64,000 nt of DNA from an uncultured Clostridia bacterium (GCA_947630725.1 CANRIS010000003.1:62001-126000); one strand, 5' to 3'; positions 1-9,602 are shown, counted from the stretch's first letter. The notes: generated from the sequence alone by a model not told the origin. A program made the numbers and translations.

Positions 1-920
1 CCTCCCGTCATATCAAGCAGCCTTTTGTCGGTGATTCTGACGGTCATACATTTTGTGCTGTCGTGAGAAAGTCTGTTTATGCCCTCTATACGGACCGAAT
101 ATTTTTCGACCTTTCCCGATATGCCCGAAAGTATATAAGCCTCTCCCGTTCTTATGCTGTTTTTGTCACCCACACGATAGGCTTTTCCCTCCGCAAAGCC
201 CTCGTATACGTTTCCGTAAACTCCGTCCTTGTTGTTTTCATATACCCGACCTATGGCGTCATTGTATGAAAGCTCTCCTATAAGCTCACCCGGGGAGCCT
301 TTTTTGCCCTTGACGACAGCAGTTATGTCAGCTCTGTAAAGTTCTCCGTCCTCGGCGCTCATAAGCTTTCCCGTATCTACATCTGTAATGCCGTGACCCA
401 GCGCCCCGAAATGTCTGTCGTTCTTATTATAAAATGTAAGAGTACCTAACCCTTGAGTAGAGTCCCTGACCCAGACCCCAAGCCTGTACACACCGTCATA
501 TCCCTTAAGCGGAACCACTGAAGCCTTTATTTCCCTGCCGTTTCTTTTTATGACAAAATCAATGCTCCTTCCCTCAGAGCGTTCTACGGCATTTATAAGA
601 TCCTCTTTGTTTTCAAGCTTTTTTCCGTCTGCGCTCAATATGCAGTCGCCATCTCTGAAAACTCCTCCTGCGGGATACTGTCTGCCGCTGTCGGTGTCAA
701 GTCCCGTTATGCCCAGAACCATTATGCCGTCCATATCTATTCTTATTCCCACGATTTCGCCGCTCACGATCACCTCTTGGGGAAGCTGGGAGGAGACCGA
801 TGCGGCAGGACTGTTTTTTGTATAATTTACAATGAAAAAACATATACTGAACAATATAAGAAGCTCTGCAAGTCTTCTTTTTGAAATTATTTTTTTACAA
901 AAAAAATCGGCAAAGCACAT
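1..920 (-). CDS. spoIVB: SpoIVB peptidase, partial (3' end beyond left edge)
   Basis: SpoIVB is the S55-family serine peptidase that the forespore secretes to trigger pro-sigma-K processing during sporulation. Reading the minus strand from an ATG at 920 gives about 306 codons. There is a short basic N-terminus, one membrane segment near residues 19-33, and a PDZ domain around residues 75-145. The S55 domain then starts with the family-diagnostic GVWVRDSTQGLGTLTFY and GALGHGITD motifs; the His of GHG is the catalytic histidine. The window ends just before the expected GMSGSP catalytic serine, so completeness cannot be judged. A GGGAGG ribosome site sits 9-10 nt upstream of the ATG. It follows the pseudouridine synthase gene after 113 bp and probably has its own sporulation promoter, which I could not define. 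Confidence 0.93.
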   Translation of the reverse strand, partial: MCFADFFCKKIISKRRLAELLILFSICFFIVNYTKNSPAASVSSQLPQEVIVSGEIVGIRIDMDGIMVLGITGLDTDSGRQYPAGGVFRDGDCILSADGKKLENKEDLINAVERSEGRSIDFVIKRNGREIKASVVPLKGYDGVYRLGVWVRDSTQGLGTLTFYNKNDRHFGALGHGITDVDTGKLMSAEDGELYRADITAVVKGKKGSPGELIGELSYNDAIGRVYENNKDGVYGNVYEGFAEGKAYRVGDKNSIRTGEAYILSGISGKVEKYSVRIEGINRLSHDSTKCMTVRITDKRLLDMTG

Positions 921-998
921 AATCAACTTACCTCCCAATGTAGCGAAGCTAATTTTTTTCATATATACTTTGCCCTTTTTAAAGTTCGGCTATACCGT

Positions 999-1020
999 AA
1001 AAATGTTGGCTTTGAGCCAA
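999..1020 (-). terminator. Short terminator-like hairpin downstream of the RluB-type gene
   Basis: A 6-bp stem (TTGGCT/AGCCAA) with a 3-nt loop is followed on the minus strand by CATTTTT, and on the plus strand by six T. It separates the pseudouridine synthase gene from spoIVB. The stem is short and not GC-rich, so termination may be partial. Confidence 0.45.
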
Positions 1021-1033
1021 TTTTTTCTAATTT

Positions 1034-1735
1034 TTATATATTTTTCAGATATTCTGTCTCATGGGGACTTAAATGTCTGTATCTGCCCTTTTTAAGGCTG
1101 CCCAGATTTATTTTGCCTATGGCTGTACGTTTAAGCGAGACTGCTTTGTTGTCAATTTCTTCCAGCATTTTTCTTACCTGTCTGTTTCTGCCCTCGTGTA
1201 TGGTTACCCTTACTTTAGGAGGATCCTCCGATATGACTTCGAGCCTTGCAGGGGCGGTTTTTCTTCCGTCTATATACATACCGTTTTCAAAATAACGTAT
1301 TTCGTCGGGTGTCGGCGTTCTTCTGACAAGAGCCTCATATACCTTGTCCACATTGTGCGAAGGGTGAGTGAGCCTTTTTGCAAGCTCTCCGTCATTCGTG
1401 AGTATGAGTAGCCCCGATGTGTTGCAGTCAAGTCTGCCTACGGGAAATATCCTTTCATCGACCCCCTTTATAAGATCGACTACCGTTTTTCTTCCTCTGT
1501 CATCGGTGACAGACGTAATGTAGCCTTCGGGCTTGTTAAGAAGAATATAGACCTTTCTTTCTTCGGGGAGTATGACCTCACCGCGAAACCTCACAACATC
1601 GCCCTCCGACACCTTTGTCCCCATTTCGGTCACCACAGAGCCGTTTACCGAAACAAGGCCTTTTTGTATATATTCCTCGGCTTTTCTTCTGGAACAAACG
1701 CCGCAGGACGCAATATATTTTTGCAGTCTTTCCAT
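1034..1735 (-). CDS. RluB/RsuA-family 16S/23S rRNA pseudouridine synthase
   Basis: A 233-aa enzyme that isomerises a specific uridine in rRNA to pseudouridine. An S4 RNA-binding domain occupies about residues 1-60 (MERLQKYIASCGVCSRRKAE). The RsuA/RluB catalytic domain follows, with the signature GRLDCNTSGLL; the catalytic Asp is residue 103. GRNRQVRKML near the C-terminus is also typical. An in-frame start 42 bp further upstream is possible but overlaps the preceding gene. The ATG at 1735 has a GGGGG-type ribosome site and begins exactly where homologues begin. It lies 20 bp after the carboxypeptidase gene, an arrangement related to the dacB-rluB neighbourhood of Bacillus. The modified position cannot be read from sequence alone. 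Confidence 0.92.
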   Translation of the reverse strand: MERLQKYIASCGVCSRRKAEEYIQKGLVSVNGSVVTEMGTKVSEGDVVRFRGEVILPEERKVYILLNKPEGYITSVTDDRGRKTVVDLIKGVDERIFPVGRLDCNTSGLLILTNDGELAKRLTHPSHNVDKVYEALVRRTPTPDEIRYFENGMYIDGRKTAPARLEVISEDPPKVRVTIHEGRNRQVRKMLEEIDNKAVSLKRTAIGKINLGSLKKGRYRHLSPHETEYLKNI

Positions 1736-1755
1736 ATTATCCCCCGATTCGGCAG

Positions 1756-2907
1756 CTAAACCGCCATATCTATCCATCTTCCGACTATTTTAAAAAATAT
1801 ATAGTCGAACGTGTGCCTTTCTATAAATTCGTCCGAAACAAGACCGACTCTTCCGACCTCGCTGCCGTCAAGAAACACAACAGCCTCGCCTACCTTATCC
1901 CTCGGCCTTACGGAGGCTTGGATATTATCCGAAAATTCCAATTTTATATCCGGTGTCTCGCCCTCTTTGAGAGGAAGTCTTATCCCCTCGAAAAAAACGG
2001 CTCGTCCCTTGGGCTTATCAGCGTTTTGTACGTCAAATTCGCCTGCGAAGTCCTCCCCGGAAAATATCTCTTCTATTTTATAATTGTCAAATCCATAGTC
2101 CAGAAGCTTTTTTGTGTCGCTCCATTTTGCCGCTTTTCCCGAGCTGCCCCAGCCGCTTGCAAGGACTGTGGATATAAGGGTCATACCGTCTCTTTCGGCA
2201 GCCCCCACAAAGCAGTGACCCGCCTTGCCCGTATAGCCTGTCTTTACTCCTATTGCGCCCTTGTACTCGCTTAAAAGTCTGTCCTTGTTTGTAAAGGAAT
2301 AGCTTCTTCTGTCTGAGGAAAAATTGGCTGTGGGAGTTTTTATTATATCCCTGAAGGTGTTGTTTTTCAGAGCGTATGCTGCAATAACAGCCATATCGTG
2401 AGCAGTCGAATGGTGATCGCCGAGATCGAGGCCGTTGGGAGTTTCAAACACAGTGTTTTCGGCTCCTATTTCGGCAGCCTTTTCGGTGATTTCACGACAG
2501 AAGTCCTGTTCGCTGCCCGATATATGCTCCGCAATGGCTACGGCGGCATCGTTTGACGATTCGAGCATAAGGGCGTAGAGAAGATCCTTAAGCTTTAGCT
2601 TTTCTCCCTCCGAAAGACCCATTTTTACTCTGGGCTGATCCTGCGCATTTTTGCTGACTGTGACAATATCGTCAAGGTTGCCCCTTTCGATGGCATATAT
2701 GCAGGTCATTATCTTAGTGGTGCTTGCCATAGCCATAGGCTCGTCTGCATTCAGCTCAAAAAGTATCCTGCCGCTTTCCGCCTCCATAAGAACGGCAGAG
2801 CGGCTCTTAAGCCCAAGACCCTCGTCTGCCAAAACGCCTTTCTGACGAAAAAGCGCCACTGCAAGGGTCATAAATGTAATAAAAGTGATAAAACAAATTT
2901 TTTTCAT
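1756..2907 (-). CDS. D-alanyl-D-alanine carboxypeptidase (S11, DacB/DacF type)
   Basis: A 383-aa penicillin-binding DD-carboxypeptidase that trims the terminal D-Ala from peptidoglycan stem peptides outside the cell. An N-terminal signal peptide is at about residues 1-28. All three active-site motifs are present: STTK (62-65, nucleophile Ser62), SSN (117-119) and KTG (222-224). A C-terminal beta domain (about 275-360) and an amphipathic tail typical of PBP5-like enzymes follow. The start was set at ATG 2907, which has GGAGA nine bases upstream; the TTG 18 bp further up overlaps that ribosome site. The neighbours rluB-type and spoIVB make a role in spore cortex formation plausible, but a vegetative role is equally possible. 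Confidence 0.93.
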   Translation of the reverse strand: MKKICFITFITFMTLAVALFRQKGVLADEGLGLKSRSAVLMEAESGRILFELNADEPMAMASTTKIMTCIYAIERGNLDDIVTVSKNAQDQPRVKMGLSEGEKLKLKDLLYALMLESSNDAAVAIAEHISGSEQDFCREITEKAAEIGAENTVFETPNGLDLGDHHSTAHDMAVIAAYALKNNTFRDIIKTPTANFSSDRRSYSFTNKDRLLSEYKGAIGVKTGYTGKAGHCFVGAAERDGMTLISTVLASGWGSSGKAAKWSDTKKLLDYGFDNYKIEEIFSGEDFAGEFDVQNADKPKGRAVFFEGIRLPLKEGETPDIKLEFSDNIQASVRPRDKVGEAVVFLDGSEVGRVGLVSDEFIERHTFDYIFFKIVGRWIDMAV

Positions 2908-3013
2908 TGATACATATCTCCGCAAAATTGATTTTACCGCTTTATTATCTGTAAAACTATGGAGATTTATTCATTGTTCGGAAGGCCTCTTTATTTTTTT
3001 ATGAGACGCATTG

Positions 3014-3586
3014 TTATTCGCCTTTGGCGATCATATCGTCTATTTCTCTTTCGGCAGCCTCAAGCTCCTTTGCGCCGGGAGCCCTTAGCTCAGGCAGACC
3101 TTCTGCCGAGCTGTATCCGAAATTCCTCAAAAATTCATCGGTGGTGCCGAAAAGTCTGGGTCTGCCGGGTACCGACTTTCTGCCTCTTTCCTCCACAAGC
3201 CCATACTCGACAAGCTTGTTTACGGCGTGGTCGCTGTTTACTCCCCTTATTTCCTCAATTTCGCCCTTTGTTATGGGCTGCTTATATGCGATTATGGCAA
3301 GAACCTCCAAAACGGCCTGCGACAGCTTTTTTCTCTTGGGCTGTCTGAAAAGCCTGTCTATGTAGTCGAAATATTTTCTGTCGGCGCACATCTGATAGCT
3401 GTTGTTGAGCCTTATTATGCTTATGCCCCTTTTTTCGGAGCTGTATTTCATAGAAAGACTTTCGGCAAGGCTTTCGGCGGTATCCTTGTCCTCGCCTATA
3501 ACCGATGCGATGCTTTCTATTTCAACGGGATCTCCCGAAGCAAAAAGCACAGCCTCAACAGCCGCCTCCTTTTCACAGAGCCTCAT
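3014..3586 (-). CDS. scpB: Segregation and condensation protein B
   Basis: A 190-aa winged-helix kleisin partner that dimerises and binds ScpA, completing the SMC-ScpAB condensin that compacts and segregates the chromosome. The tandem winged-helix fold and the strongly conserved LSQAVLEVLAIIAYKQPITK and EIRGVNSD segments are visible, followed by GRPRLFGTTDEFLRNFG. It begins three bases after the scpA stop codon, so the two are translationally coupled. A 106-bp gap follows before the carboxypeptidase gene, with no clear terminator. Confidence 0.95.
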   Translation of the reverse strand: MRLCEKEAAVEAVLFASGDPVEIESIASVIGEDKDTAESLAESLSMKYSSEKRGISIIRLNNSYQMCADRKYFDYIDRLFRQPKRKKLSQAVLEVLAIIAYKQPITKGEIEEIRGVNSDHAVNKLVEYGLVEERGRKSVPGRPRLFGTTDEFLRNFGYSSAEGLPELRAPGAKELEAAEREIDDMIAKGE

Positions 3587-3589
3587 ATT

Positions 3590-4345
3590 TTATTCCACCG
3601 CCTTTCTGACGATAAAAAGCTTTCCGAATATGCTTTCCTGCATTGCCTCCACATACTCGGATTTTATAAGCTCCAGAACAGCAAGAAAGGTAGCTATCCT
3701 TTCTGACTTTGAGCTTCTTTTTGCAAAAAGCTCTCCGAACTCCACGCTTTTTTTAAGATTAAGTATATTCTTGATATGTTCGATTTTGTTTTCTACGGTA
3801 AAGGGATCCCTCGTCACCGAGTCAAAGCCACTCCTCACCTTGTCTATTCTTACTTCCTTGTATTTCATTACCTCGGCAAAGGCTCTGCGGAGCATATCCA
3901 TGTCAGCTCCGAAAAGTATATCCGAAATATCCTTTACATCGTTTATTTTAAGAACCTCTTTTTTGAGCTTTTCATCGGGAGATCTGTATACGGGGCTGCG
4001 GCTTTCTCTGTCGATAAGTCCCAGCTCCTCGGCTGCCTCCTTATACTGTCTGTATTCCAGCAGTCTCCTTACAAGCTCTTCTCTCGGGTCATCCTCCTCT
4101 TGTTCTTCCTCCACTGTGGGAAGAAGTATCCTCGACTTAAGCTCTATCAGGACAGCCGCCATAACTATAAATTCGCTCAGTCCGTCTATGTTTATATCCT
4201 GAAGGATAGAGAGATATTCGAGATAAGAATCCGTAAGCTCCGCTATGGGAATATCGTATATGTCTATTTTATGTTTTTCTATAAGATGAAGAAGAAGGTC
4301 GAGAGGCCCCTCAAAATTTTCGGTCTTGAAATTAATACCATCCAT
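3590..4345 (-). CDS. scpA: Segregation and condensation protein A (kleisin)
   Basis: A 251-aa kleisin subunit that bridges the SMC head domains in the bacterial condensin complex. The N-terminal motif FKTENFEGPLDLLLHLIEKH is diagnostic. An acidic central linker (EEEQEEDDPREE) and a C-terminal winged helix ending in LAVLELIKSEYVEAMQ follow. The ATG at 4345 was chosen over upstream in-frame codons because homologues begin here and because the longer version would read through the end of the M50-like gene. The ribosome site (GGTGATG) is modest. scpB follows almost immediately. Confidence 0.94.
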   Translation of the reverse strand: MDGINFKTENFEGPLDLLLHLIEKHKIDIYDIPIAELTDSYLEYLSILQDINIDGLSEFIVMAAVLIELKSRILLPTVEEEQEEDDPREELVRRLLEYRQYKEAAEELGLIDRESRSPVYRSPDEKLKKEVLKINDVKDISDILFGADMDMLRRAFAEVMKYKEVRIDKVRSGFDSVTRDPFTVENKIEHIKNILNLKKSVEFGELFAKRSSKSERIATFLAVLELIKSEYVEAMQESIFGKLFIVRKAVE

Positions 4346-4374
4346 AGCATCACCGTATATTGAGCGTGTCGTTT

Positions 4375-4974
4375 TTATGCCAAAAATCCCACAAGGGTCA
4401 GCAGCATTCCGAATATTCTGCTTATAACTCCCATAAAAATGCAAAGCACGAGTACAAGCTGAAGTATTTTTTCCATACGATTATACTGCATGGCGGAATT
4501 GGGAGAGAGAACAGCCAGAAGCAGCTTGTGACCGTTCAGAGGATATACGGGTATAAGATTGTATATCGCAAACAGAACAGCCTTAAAACCCAGAGCATTC
4601 AGAAAAGCCGCCGCTGAGCCTAAAGAGCCGTGAAATCCGCTGCTGAGCCCATAGCTTGCCAGCATAAGGACAACGCCGTAAGCCACGCCGCACACAACGG
4701 GAGCCACAGCCGTAATTATGCCGCCGAGCTTTCTGTTTTTGTATGCGAAGGAGCTTGTTCTTATGGGCTGACCCCAGCCAAAGCCGAAAACAACATACAG
4801 TATATAGCCTATCGGCTCAAAATGTCTGACAGGGTTCAGAGTGAGCATACCCGAATCCTTGGGCGTGCTGTCTCCCTGTATATGAGAAAAGAAAGCCGTC
4901 AGAAATCCGTGAACGGTAATGACTATCAGACCTATAACGGCAGCCTGCAAATATCCAAAAAGTGAGATCGTCAT
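4375..4974 (-). CDS. M50 site-2-protease-like membrane protein with degenerate active site
   Basis: A 199-aa polytopic membrane protein of the M50 (site-2 protease) fold, commonly encoded next to scpA in clostridia. The family framework is clear: GDSTPKDSGMLTLNPVRHFEPIG near residues 34-56 and NLIPVYPLNG at 139-148. The catalytic residues are altered. The zinc-binding HExxH is HGFLT (22-26), losing the glutamate and the second histidine, and the LDG aspartate is Asn147. It is therefore unlikely to be an active metalloprotease and may be a pseudoprotease that binds or chaperones membrane clients (inference). The start has AAGGATG upstream. It lies 12 bp after mutL and 29 bp before scpA. Confidence 0.82.
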   Translation of the reverse strand: MTISLFGYLQAAVIGLIVITVHGFLTAFFSHIQGDSTPKDSGMLTLNPVRHFEPIGYILYVVFGFGWGQPIRTSSFAYKNRKLGGIITAVAPVVCGVAYGVVLMLASYGLSSGFHGSLGSAAAFLNALGFKAVLFAIYNLIPVYPLNGHKLLLAVLSPNSAMQYNRMEKILQLVLVLCIFMGVISRIFGMLLTLVGFLA

Positions 4975-4986
4975 AAAATCACATCC

Positions 4987-6954
4987 TTAAAGTATTCTTT
5001 TGAATTTCTTCTCTATTTCATACTTGGATATCTTGATTATGGTAGGACGTCCGTGAGGGCAGTTAAAGGGAGAATCAAGCTTCAGAAGATCCTCTATGAG
5101 GCTCCTTGCCTCGGCAGCCGAAAGGACGTTGTTGCCCTTTACGGCGGCACGGCAGCTTATTGATGCGATTCTGTCCTCCTTAAGCTCAAAGCCGTCTCTT
5201 ATTCTTCCGTCCTCAAGACCGTCAACTATGTCGGTAAAGAACACGGGGTTTGCCGTTCCGTCAAATATAAACGGTACAGCCTTTATAGTATATGTATTTC
5301 TGCCGAAGCTTTCCGTCCTAAAGCCTATTTTTTCAAAAAGCTCGGCGTTTTCTTCTATTATTCTCTTTTCTCTCTGGGTTACGGTAACGGTCACAGGCTC
5401 CAAAAGCATTTGTGACGCCGCAGGTCCCTTTTTGAGAGCGCTGCAAAGTCTCTCATACAAAACCTTTTCGTGAGCCGCGTGCTGGTCTATTATATAAAGC
5501 TCGTTGCCCTGCTCCACAAGCCAGTATGTAAAAAATATCTGTCCTATGAGCTTATAATTGTGGAAGAAGGGTTTCTTTTTGAGGCGAGGTTCTTCGGGCA
5601 GAGCCTTTGCATCCCTCAAAGACTCCTCTTTTTTTCTTATTTCCGAAACGATCTCACCGAGGGGCTTTATCTCCCCTTCCGCCAATTTTGCCTCTTTAAG
5701 AGAAAGTCTGAGGGGTTCGGCAGACGTGCTGTCGTATATATAATCAGATGGGGAAATTTCAAAGACGGGCTTTTCGTCCCCATGATTTTCCTGTGGTATT
5801 GCTTCACGGTCGGTTTCACGGTTTCCGTCACGGTTTTCTTCACGGTCTTTTTCGGCTGCGTTAAGCAGCATATCGAGATCCACAGCCTCGTCATCGGCCT
5901 TTATGGGCTTTATGCCGCTGATCTCCGAAAAGCTTTGCGCCCTGTCATCGCCGCCGGGTATAAGTATCTCGCTCTTAAGGGCGTTTCTTACGGCAGTACA
6001 TACAAGCTCCAGCATAAGGCTGTCGTCATTGAACCTTACTTCAAGCTTTGCAGGATGGACGTTTACGTCAACGGTACCTGCCAAAGGCTCCACGTTAAGC
6101 ACAAACACGGGGAACCGCCCGTTCATGAGAAGTCCCTTATAGCCTTCCTCGGCTCCCTTTGTCAGTATATCGCTTTTTATATATCTTCCGTTCAGATAAA
6201 AATACTGATGGCTGCGGTTTCCCCTTGAAACCTCGGGTCTGGCGACATAGCCGCTCACCCTGCGGCCGTCCTTTGTATAGTCCACGGGTATAAAAGCTCT
6301 TATACATTCACGTCCAAGAATACCGTAAGCGGCAGTTTTAAGATCGCCGCTGCCGTTTGACTGCATAATGACCGTGCCGCCCGCCACAAGCTTAAACGCC
6401 ACATCGGGACGAGCCATAGCCATTCGGTTCATCACCTCGGCAACATATGTGCCTTCGGTGGAGTTTCTCTTTAAAAACTTTTTTCTTGCAGGAGTATTAT
6501 AGAAAAGATTGTTTATATTTATGACGGTGCCTTTTGCCGCTCCCGTCTCTTTAAACTCCTCTGTTTTGCCGCCGTTTATTCTGATGAGGGTGCCTGTTTC
6601 TTCATTTTCGGTTCTTGTGACCATTTCAAGCCTCGAAACTGCCGCAATGCTCGCAAGAGCCTCTCCCCTGAAACCGAGAGTGCCTATATTTTCAAGCTCC
6701 TCAAAGCTTTCAAGCTTGCTTGTGGCGTGGCGCAGAAAAGCTGTCTTTACATCGTCACGGGCAATGCCTGAGCCGTTGTCCGAAACCGAAATAAAGCTTG
6801 TTCCGCCGTCCCTTATGCTTACCGTTACGGACGAAGCACCTGCGTCCACCGAATTTTCCACAAGCTCCTTCACCACCGAGGCAGGTCTTTCGATGACCTC
6901 GCCTGCGGCAATTTTGTTTATTAAATTGTTGTTCAGCAGATGTATTTTATTCAT
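4987..6954 (-). CDS. mutL: DNA mismatch repair protein MutL
   Basis: A 655-aa GHKL ATPase and latent endonuclease that acts after MutS in mismatch repair. The N-terminal ATPase has IAAGEVIERPASVVKELVEN, DNGSGI and LGFRGEAL. A divergent linker (about 330-440) is rich in Arg/Glu/Asn, with a repetitive REENRDGNRETDRE patch. The C-terminal domain contains DQHAAHEKVLYE, the DQHA(X)2E(X)4E endonuclease metal motif, plus a CPHGRP motif near the end. It is therefore the nicking type found in organisms lacking MutH. It overlaps the mutS stop codon by four bases (ATGA). Confidence 0.96.
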   Translation of the reverse strand: MNKIHLLNNNLINKIAAGEVIERPASVVKELVENSVDAGASSVTVSIRDGGTSFISVSDNGSGIARDDVKTAFLRHATSKLESFEELENIGTLGFRGEALASIAAVSRLEMVTRTENEETGTLIRINGGKTEEFKETGAAKGTVININNLFYNTPARKKFLKRNSTEGTYVAEVMNRMAMARPDVAFKLVAGGTVIMQSNGSGDLKTAAYGILGRECIRAFIPVDYTKDGRRVSGYVARPEVSRGNRSHQYFYLNGRYIKSDILTKGAEEGYKGLLMNGRFPVFVLNVEPLAGTVDVNVHPAKLEVRFNDDSLMLELVCTAVRNALKSEILIPGGDDRAQSFSEISGIKPIKADDEAVDLDMLLNAAEKDREENRDGNRETDREAIPQENHGDEKPVFEISPSDYIYDSTSAEPLRLSLKEAKLAEGEIKPLGEIVSEIRKKEESLRDAKALPEEPRLKKKPFFHNYKLIGQIFFTYWLVEQGNELYIIDQHAAHEKVLYERLCSALKKGPAASQMLLEPVTVTVTQREKRIIEENAELFEKIGFRTESFGRNTYTIKAVPFIFDGTANPVFFTDIVDGLEDGRIRDGFELKEDRIASISCRAAVKGNNVLSAAEARSLIEDLLKLDSPFNCPHGRPTIIKISKYEIEKKFKRIL

Positions 6955-9602
6955 TTTTTGAGCATTCCTTTTAATTTTATAAGAAGTGAAAGCGCCACTA
7001 TAGGCGTCATATTGTCGGGATCGGCTTTTTCAAGCTCTTTTATGACAAGGCTTTCGGCATCCTCGTCAAGTCTCAGTCTTAAAGGCTCTGCGCCTTTTTC
7101 GTTATAGTCGTCATATTCGTTTTCTTCGCCGTAAGGCTCATCGGAATGCCCCTTTGCCGAAAGAGAAGCGTCTCTTTTTCTGTCGGTTATTTCTTCTATA
7201 AGTCTATCGAGTATGCCCTCGGCTCTTTTGAGTACGGGAGACGGTACGCCTGCAAGCCTTGCAACGTGTATGCCGTAGCTTCTGTCCGTGCCGCCTCTGA
7301 CGATCTTGCGCAGAAAAATAACGTCGTTTCCTCTTTCTTCAACGGCAACGCAATAGTTTTTCACTCCGTCGGTTGTCTCTTCAAGCTCCGTCAGCTCGTG
7401 ATAGTGTGTGGCAAACAGAGTTCTTGCGCCTATGTTTTTCTTGTCGGCTATATATTCAAGAACAGCCTGCGCTATGGAAAGTCCGTCATAAGTGGACGTG
7501 CCTCGCCCTATTTCGTCAAGTATAAGCAGCGATTTTTTGCCTGCGTTGTTGAGTATGTTGGCTACCTCGGACATTTCTATCATAAAAGTGCTTTGTCCCG
7601 TGGCGAGATCATCCGATGCGCCCACTCTTGTGAATATTCTGTCGCATATGCCTATGACAGCGCTTTCGGCAGGTATAAAGCTGCCCACCTGAGCCATAAG
7701 CACAAGCAGAGCCGTCTGTCTCATATAAGTTGATTTTCCCGCCATATTTGGCCCCGTTATCACAAGAAGTCTGTTGTCGTCACTGTCTATGTATATATCG
7801 TTGGGAATAAAGCTCTCTCTGCCTACAAGCTCTATAACGGGATGCCTGCCGCCCTTTATGTCTATAAGATCTCCATTGTTTACAACGGGTCTTATATAAT
7901 TGTTTTTGTCGGCTGCCTCACCGAGAGAGCAGAGAACGTCTATAAGGGATACTGTCCCTGTGGTTTTTTGTATTCTGCCTATTTCGGCAGCCACCTTGTC
8001 TCTTATGCCGCAGAATATTTCATACTCCAGCTCCGAATCCTTTTCTCCCGCCCCAAGTATGACCTCCTCGATCTCCTTTACCTCCTGTGTTATATATCTT
8101 TCGGAGCCCGTAAGGGTCTGTTTTCTTATATATCTGTCGGGAACAAGATTTCTGTAGGAGTTTGTGACCTCTATGAAATATCCGAAAACCTTGTTGTATT
8201 TTATTCTGAGGTTTTTTATACCCGTTTTTTCTCTTTCCTCGTTCTCAACACGCTTTACCCAGTCTTCTCCGTTTTCAAGGGCGTCTCTTAATTTGTCAAC
8301 CTCGGAGTTATATCCGTCCTTTATTATTCCGCCCTCTCTGAGAGAAAAAACAGGGTCGCTGTGAATACTTTTGTCCAAAAGCTCATATATATCTTCGAGA
8401 ACGTCCATATTTTCGGACAGCTCCCTTATATATTCTGAGGGAAAAGCGCCGAGAAGTCCCTTTATGTGGGGGAGATTTTCAAAGGAGGACTTAAGCGAAC
8501 AGAGATCCCTTGCGTTCGCCGTGGCGTAGACCACCTTCGACATTATTCTTTCGATGTCGTAGATCGCCGCAAGATACTCCTTCAGCTCCTCCCTGTCAAT
8601 GACGTTGTTTTTGAATGCCTCAACGCCGTCAAGCCTTTTGTTTATTTCGGCGGGGTCAATCAGGGGCTGTTCAAGCCAGCGCCTTATGAGCCTTGCGCCG
8701 CCTGCCGTCCTCGTCTTGTCAAGCACCCAGAGCAGAGAGCCTTTTTTGTTCTTGTCTCTCATTGTCCTTGTAAGCTCCAGATTTCTTCTTGATGCCATAT
8801 CCAGTATCATATAATTCTGCTCCGAATACAGCTTTATGCTCCTTATGTTCGACAGGTTGTTTTTCTGAGTTTCGTTAAGATATTCTATGAGCGCTCCGCT
8901 TGCGCATACTCCGAGAGCTGCGTCCTCCAAGCCAAAGCCCGAAAGATTCAGCACCCCGAAGTGATTGCAAAGTCTCATATCCGCTCCGGAGCGTTCATAA
9001 GCCCATTCATAATACTCTTCGCACTTTTTGTCAAATACGCTGCTTATGCTTTCGGTCAGACTGTTTTTTCTGTTGACAAGTATCTCACTGGGGTTGAACT
9101 TCGCCACTACGTCAATGACCTTTCCGTCATGAGCGTCCTTTATTTCGGTAGTCAGAAATTCTCCCGTGGACACATCGCAGACCGACACCCCCGTGCCGTC
9201 CTTTCCGAAATACAGGCTCATTATATAGTTGTTGGTACCTTCGTCAAGAGCCTTTTCGTCTGTGAGCGTGCCTCGTGTGACGATCCTTATTACCTCTCTT
9301 TTAACTATCGTCTTTGCATTTCTGGGATTTTCGGTCTGCTCGCATATGGCGACCTTATGCCCCTTTTCGACAAGCTTGTATATATACGAATCGGCAGAAT
9401 GAAAGGGAACGCCGCACATAGGGGCTTTCTCCTCCATACCGCAGTTTTTGCCCGTAAGAGTAAGTCCCAGCTCGGCGGAGGCTATTTTTGCATCGTCAAA
9501 AAACAGCTCATAAAAATCCCCGAGCCTGAAAAAGACAAGACAATCCCTGTGCTTTTTTTTAATTTCAAAATACTGCTCCATCATTGGAGTATATCCCGCC
9601 AC
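6951..9602 (-). CDS. mutS: DNA mismatch recognition protein MutS
   Basis: An 883-aa mismatch-binding ATPase. The N-terminal segment carries the Phe-x-Glu mismatch motif region (FFRLGDFYELFF). Connector, lever and clamp domains follow, then the ABC-type ATPase with GPNMAGKST, DEIGRGTSTYDG and the FATHYHEL switch. The C-terminus after residue 790 is acidic (GEENEYDDYNEKG) before a short helical end. The start was set at GTG 9602: GGAGG lies eight bases upstream, whereas the GTG three codons earlier overlaps that ribosome site. The family also begins close to TPMMEQY. It sits between the YlbF-family gene and mutL, as in Bacillus and many clostridia. Confidence 0.96.
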   Translation of the reverse strand: MAGYTPMMEQYFEIKKKHRDCLVFFRLGDFYELFFDDAKIASAELGLTLTGKNCGMEEKAPMCGVPFHSADSYIYKLVEKGHKVAICEQTENPRNAKTIVKREVIRIVTRGTLTDEKALDEGTNNYIMSLYFGKDGTGVSVCDVSTGEFLTTEIKDAHDGKVIDVVAKFNPSEILVNRKNSLTESISSVFDKKCEEYYEWAYERSGADMRLCNHFGVLNLSGFGLEDAALGVCASGALIEYLNETQKNNLSNIRSIKLYSEQNYMILDMASRRNLELTRTMRDKNKKGSLLWVLDKTRTAGGARLIRRWLEQPLIDPAEINKRLDGVEAFKNNVIDREELKEYLAAIYDIERIMSKVVYATANARDLCSLKSSFENLPHIKGLLGAFPSEYIRELSENMDVLEDIYELLDKSIHSDPVFSLREGGIIKDGYNSEVDKLRDALENGEDWVKRVENEEREKTGIKNLRIKYNKVFGYFIEVTNSYRNLVPDRYIRKQTLTGSERYITQEVKEIEEVILGAGEKDSELEYEIFCGIRDKVAAEIGRIQKTTGTVSLIDVLCSLGEAADKNNYIRPVVNNGDLIDIKGGRHPVIELVGRESFIPNDIYIDSDDNRLLVITGPNMAGKSTYMRQTALLVLMAQVGSFIPAESAVIGICDRIFTRVGASDDLATGQSTFMIEMSEVANILNNAGKKSLLILDEIGRGTSTYDGLSIAQAVLEYIADKKNIGARTLFATHYHELTELEETTDGVKNYCVAVEERGNDVIFLRKIVRGGTDRSYGIHVARLAGVPSPVLKRAEGILDRLIEEITDRKRDASLSAKGHSDEPYGEENEYDDYNEKGAEPLRLRLDEDAESLVIKELEKADPDNMTPIVALSLLIKLKGMLKK

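Noticed and set aside
5470..6228. Long plus-strand open frame (252 codons) opposite mutL
   Set aside because: It lies entirely antisense to well-conserved MutL sequence, has no ribosome site and its product matches nothing; it is a shadow of the codon bias.
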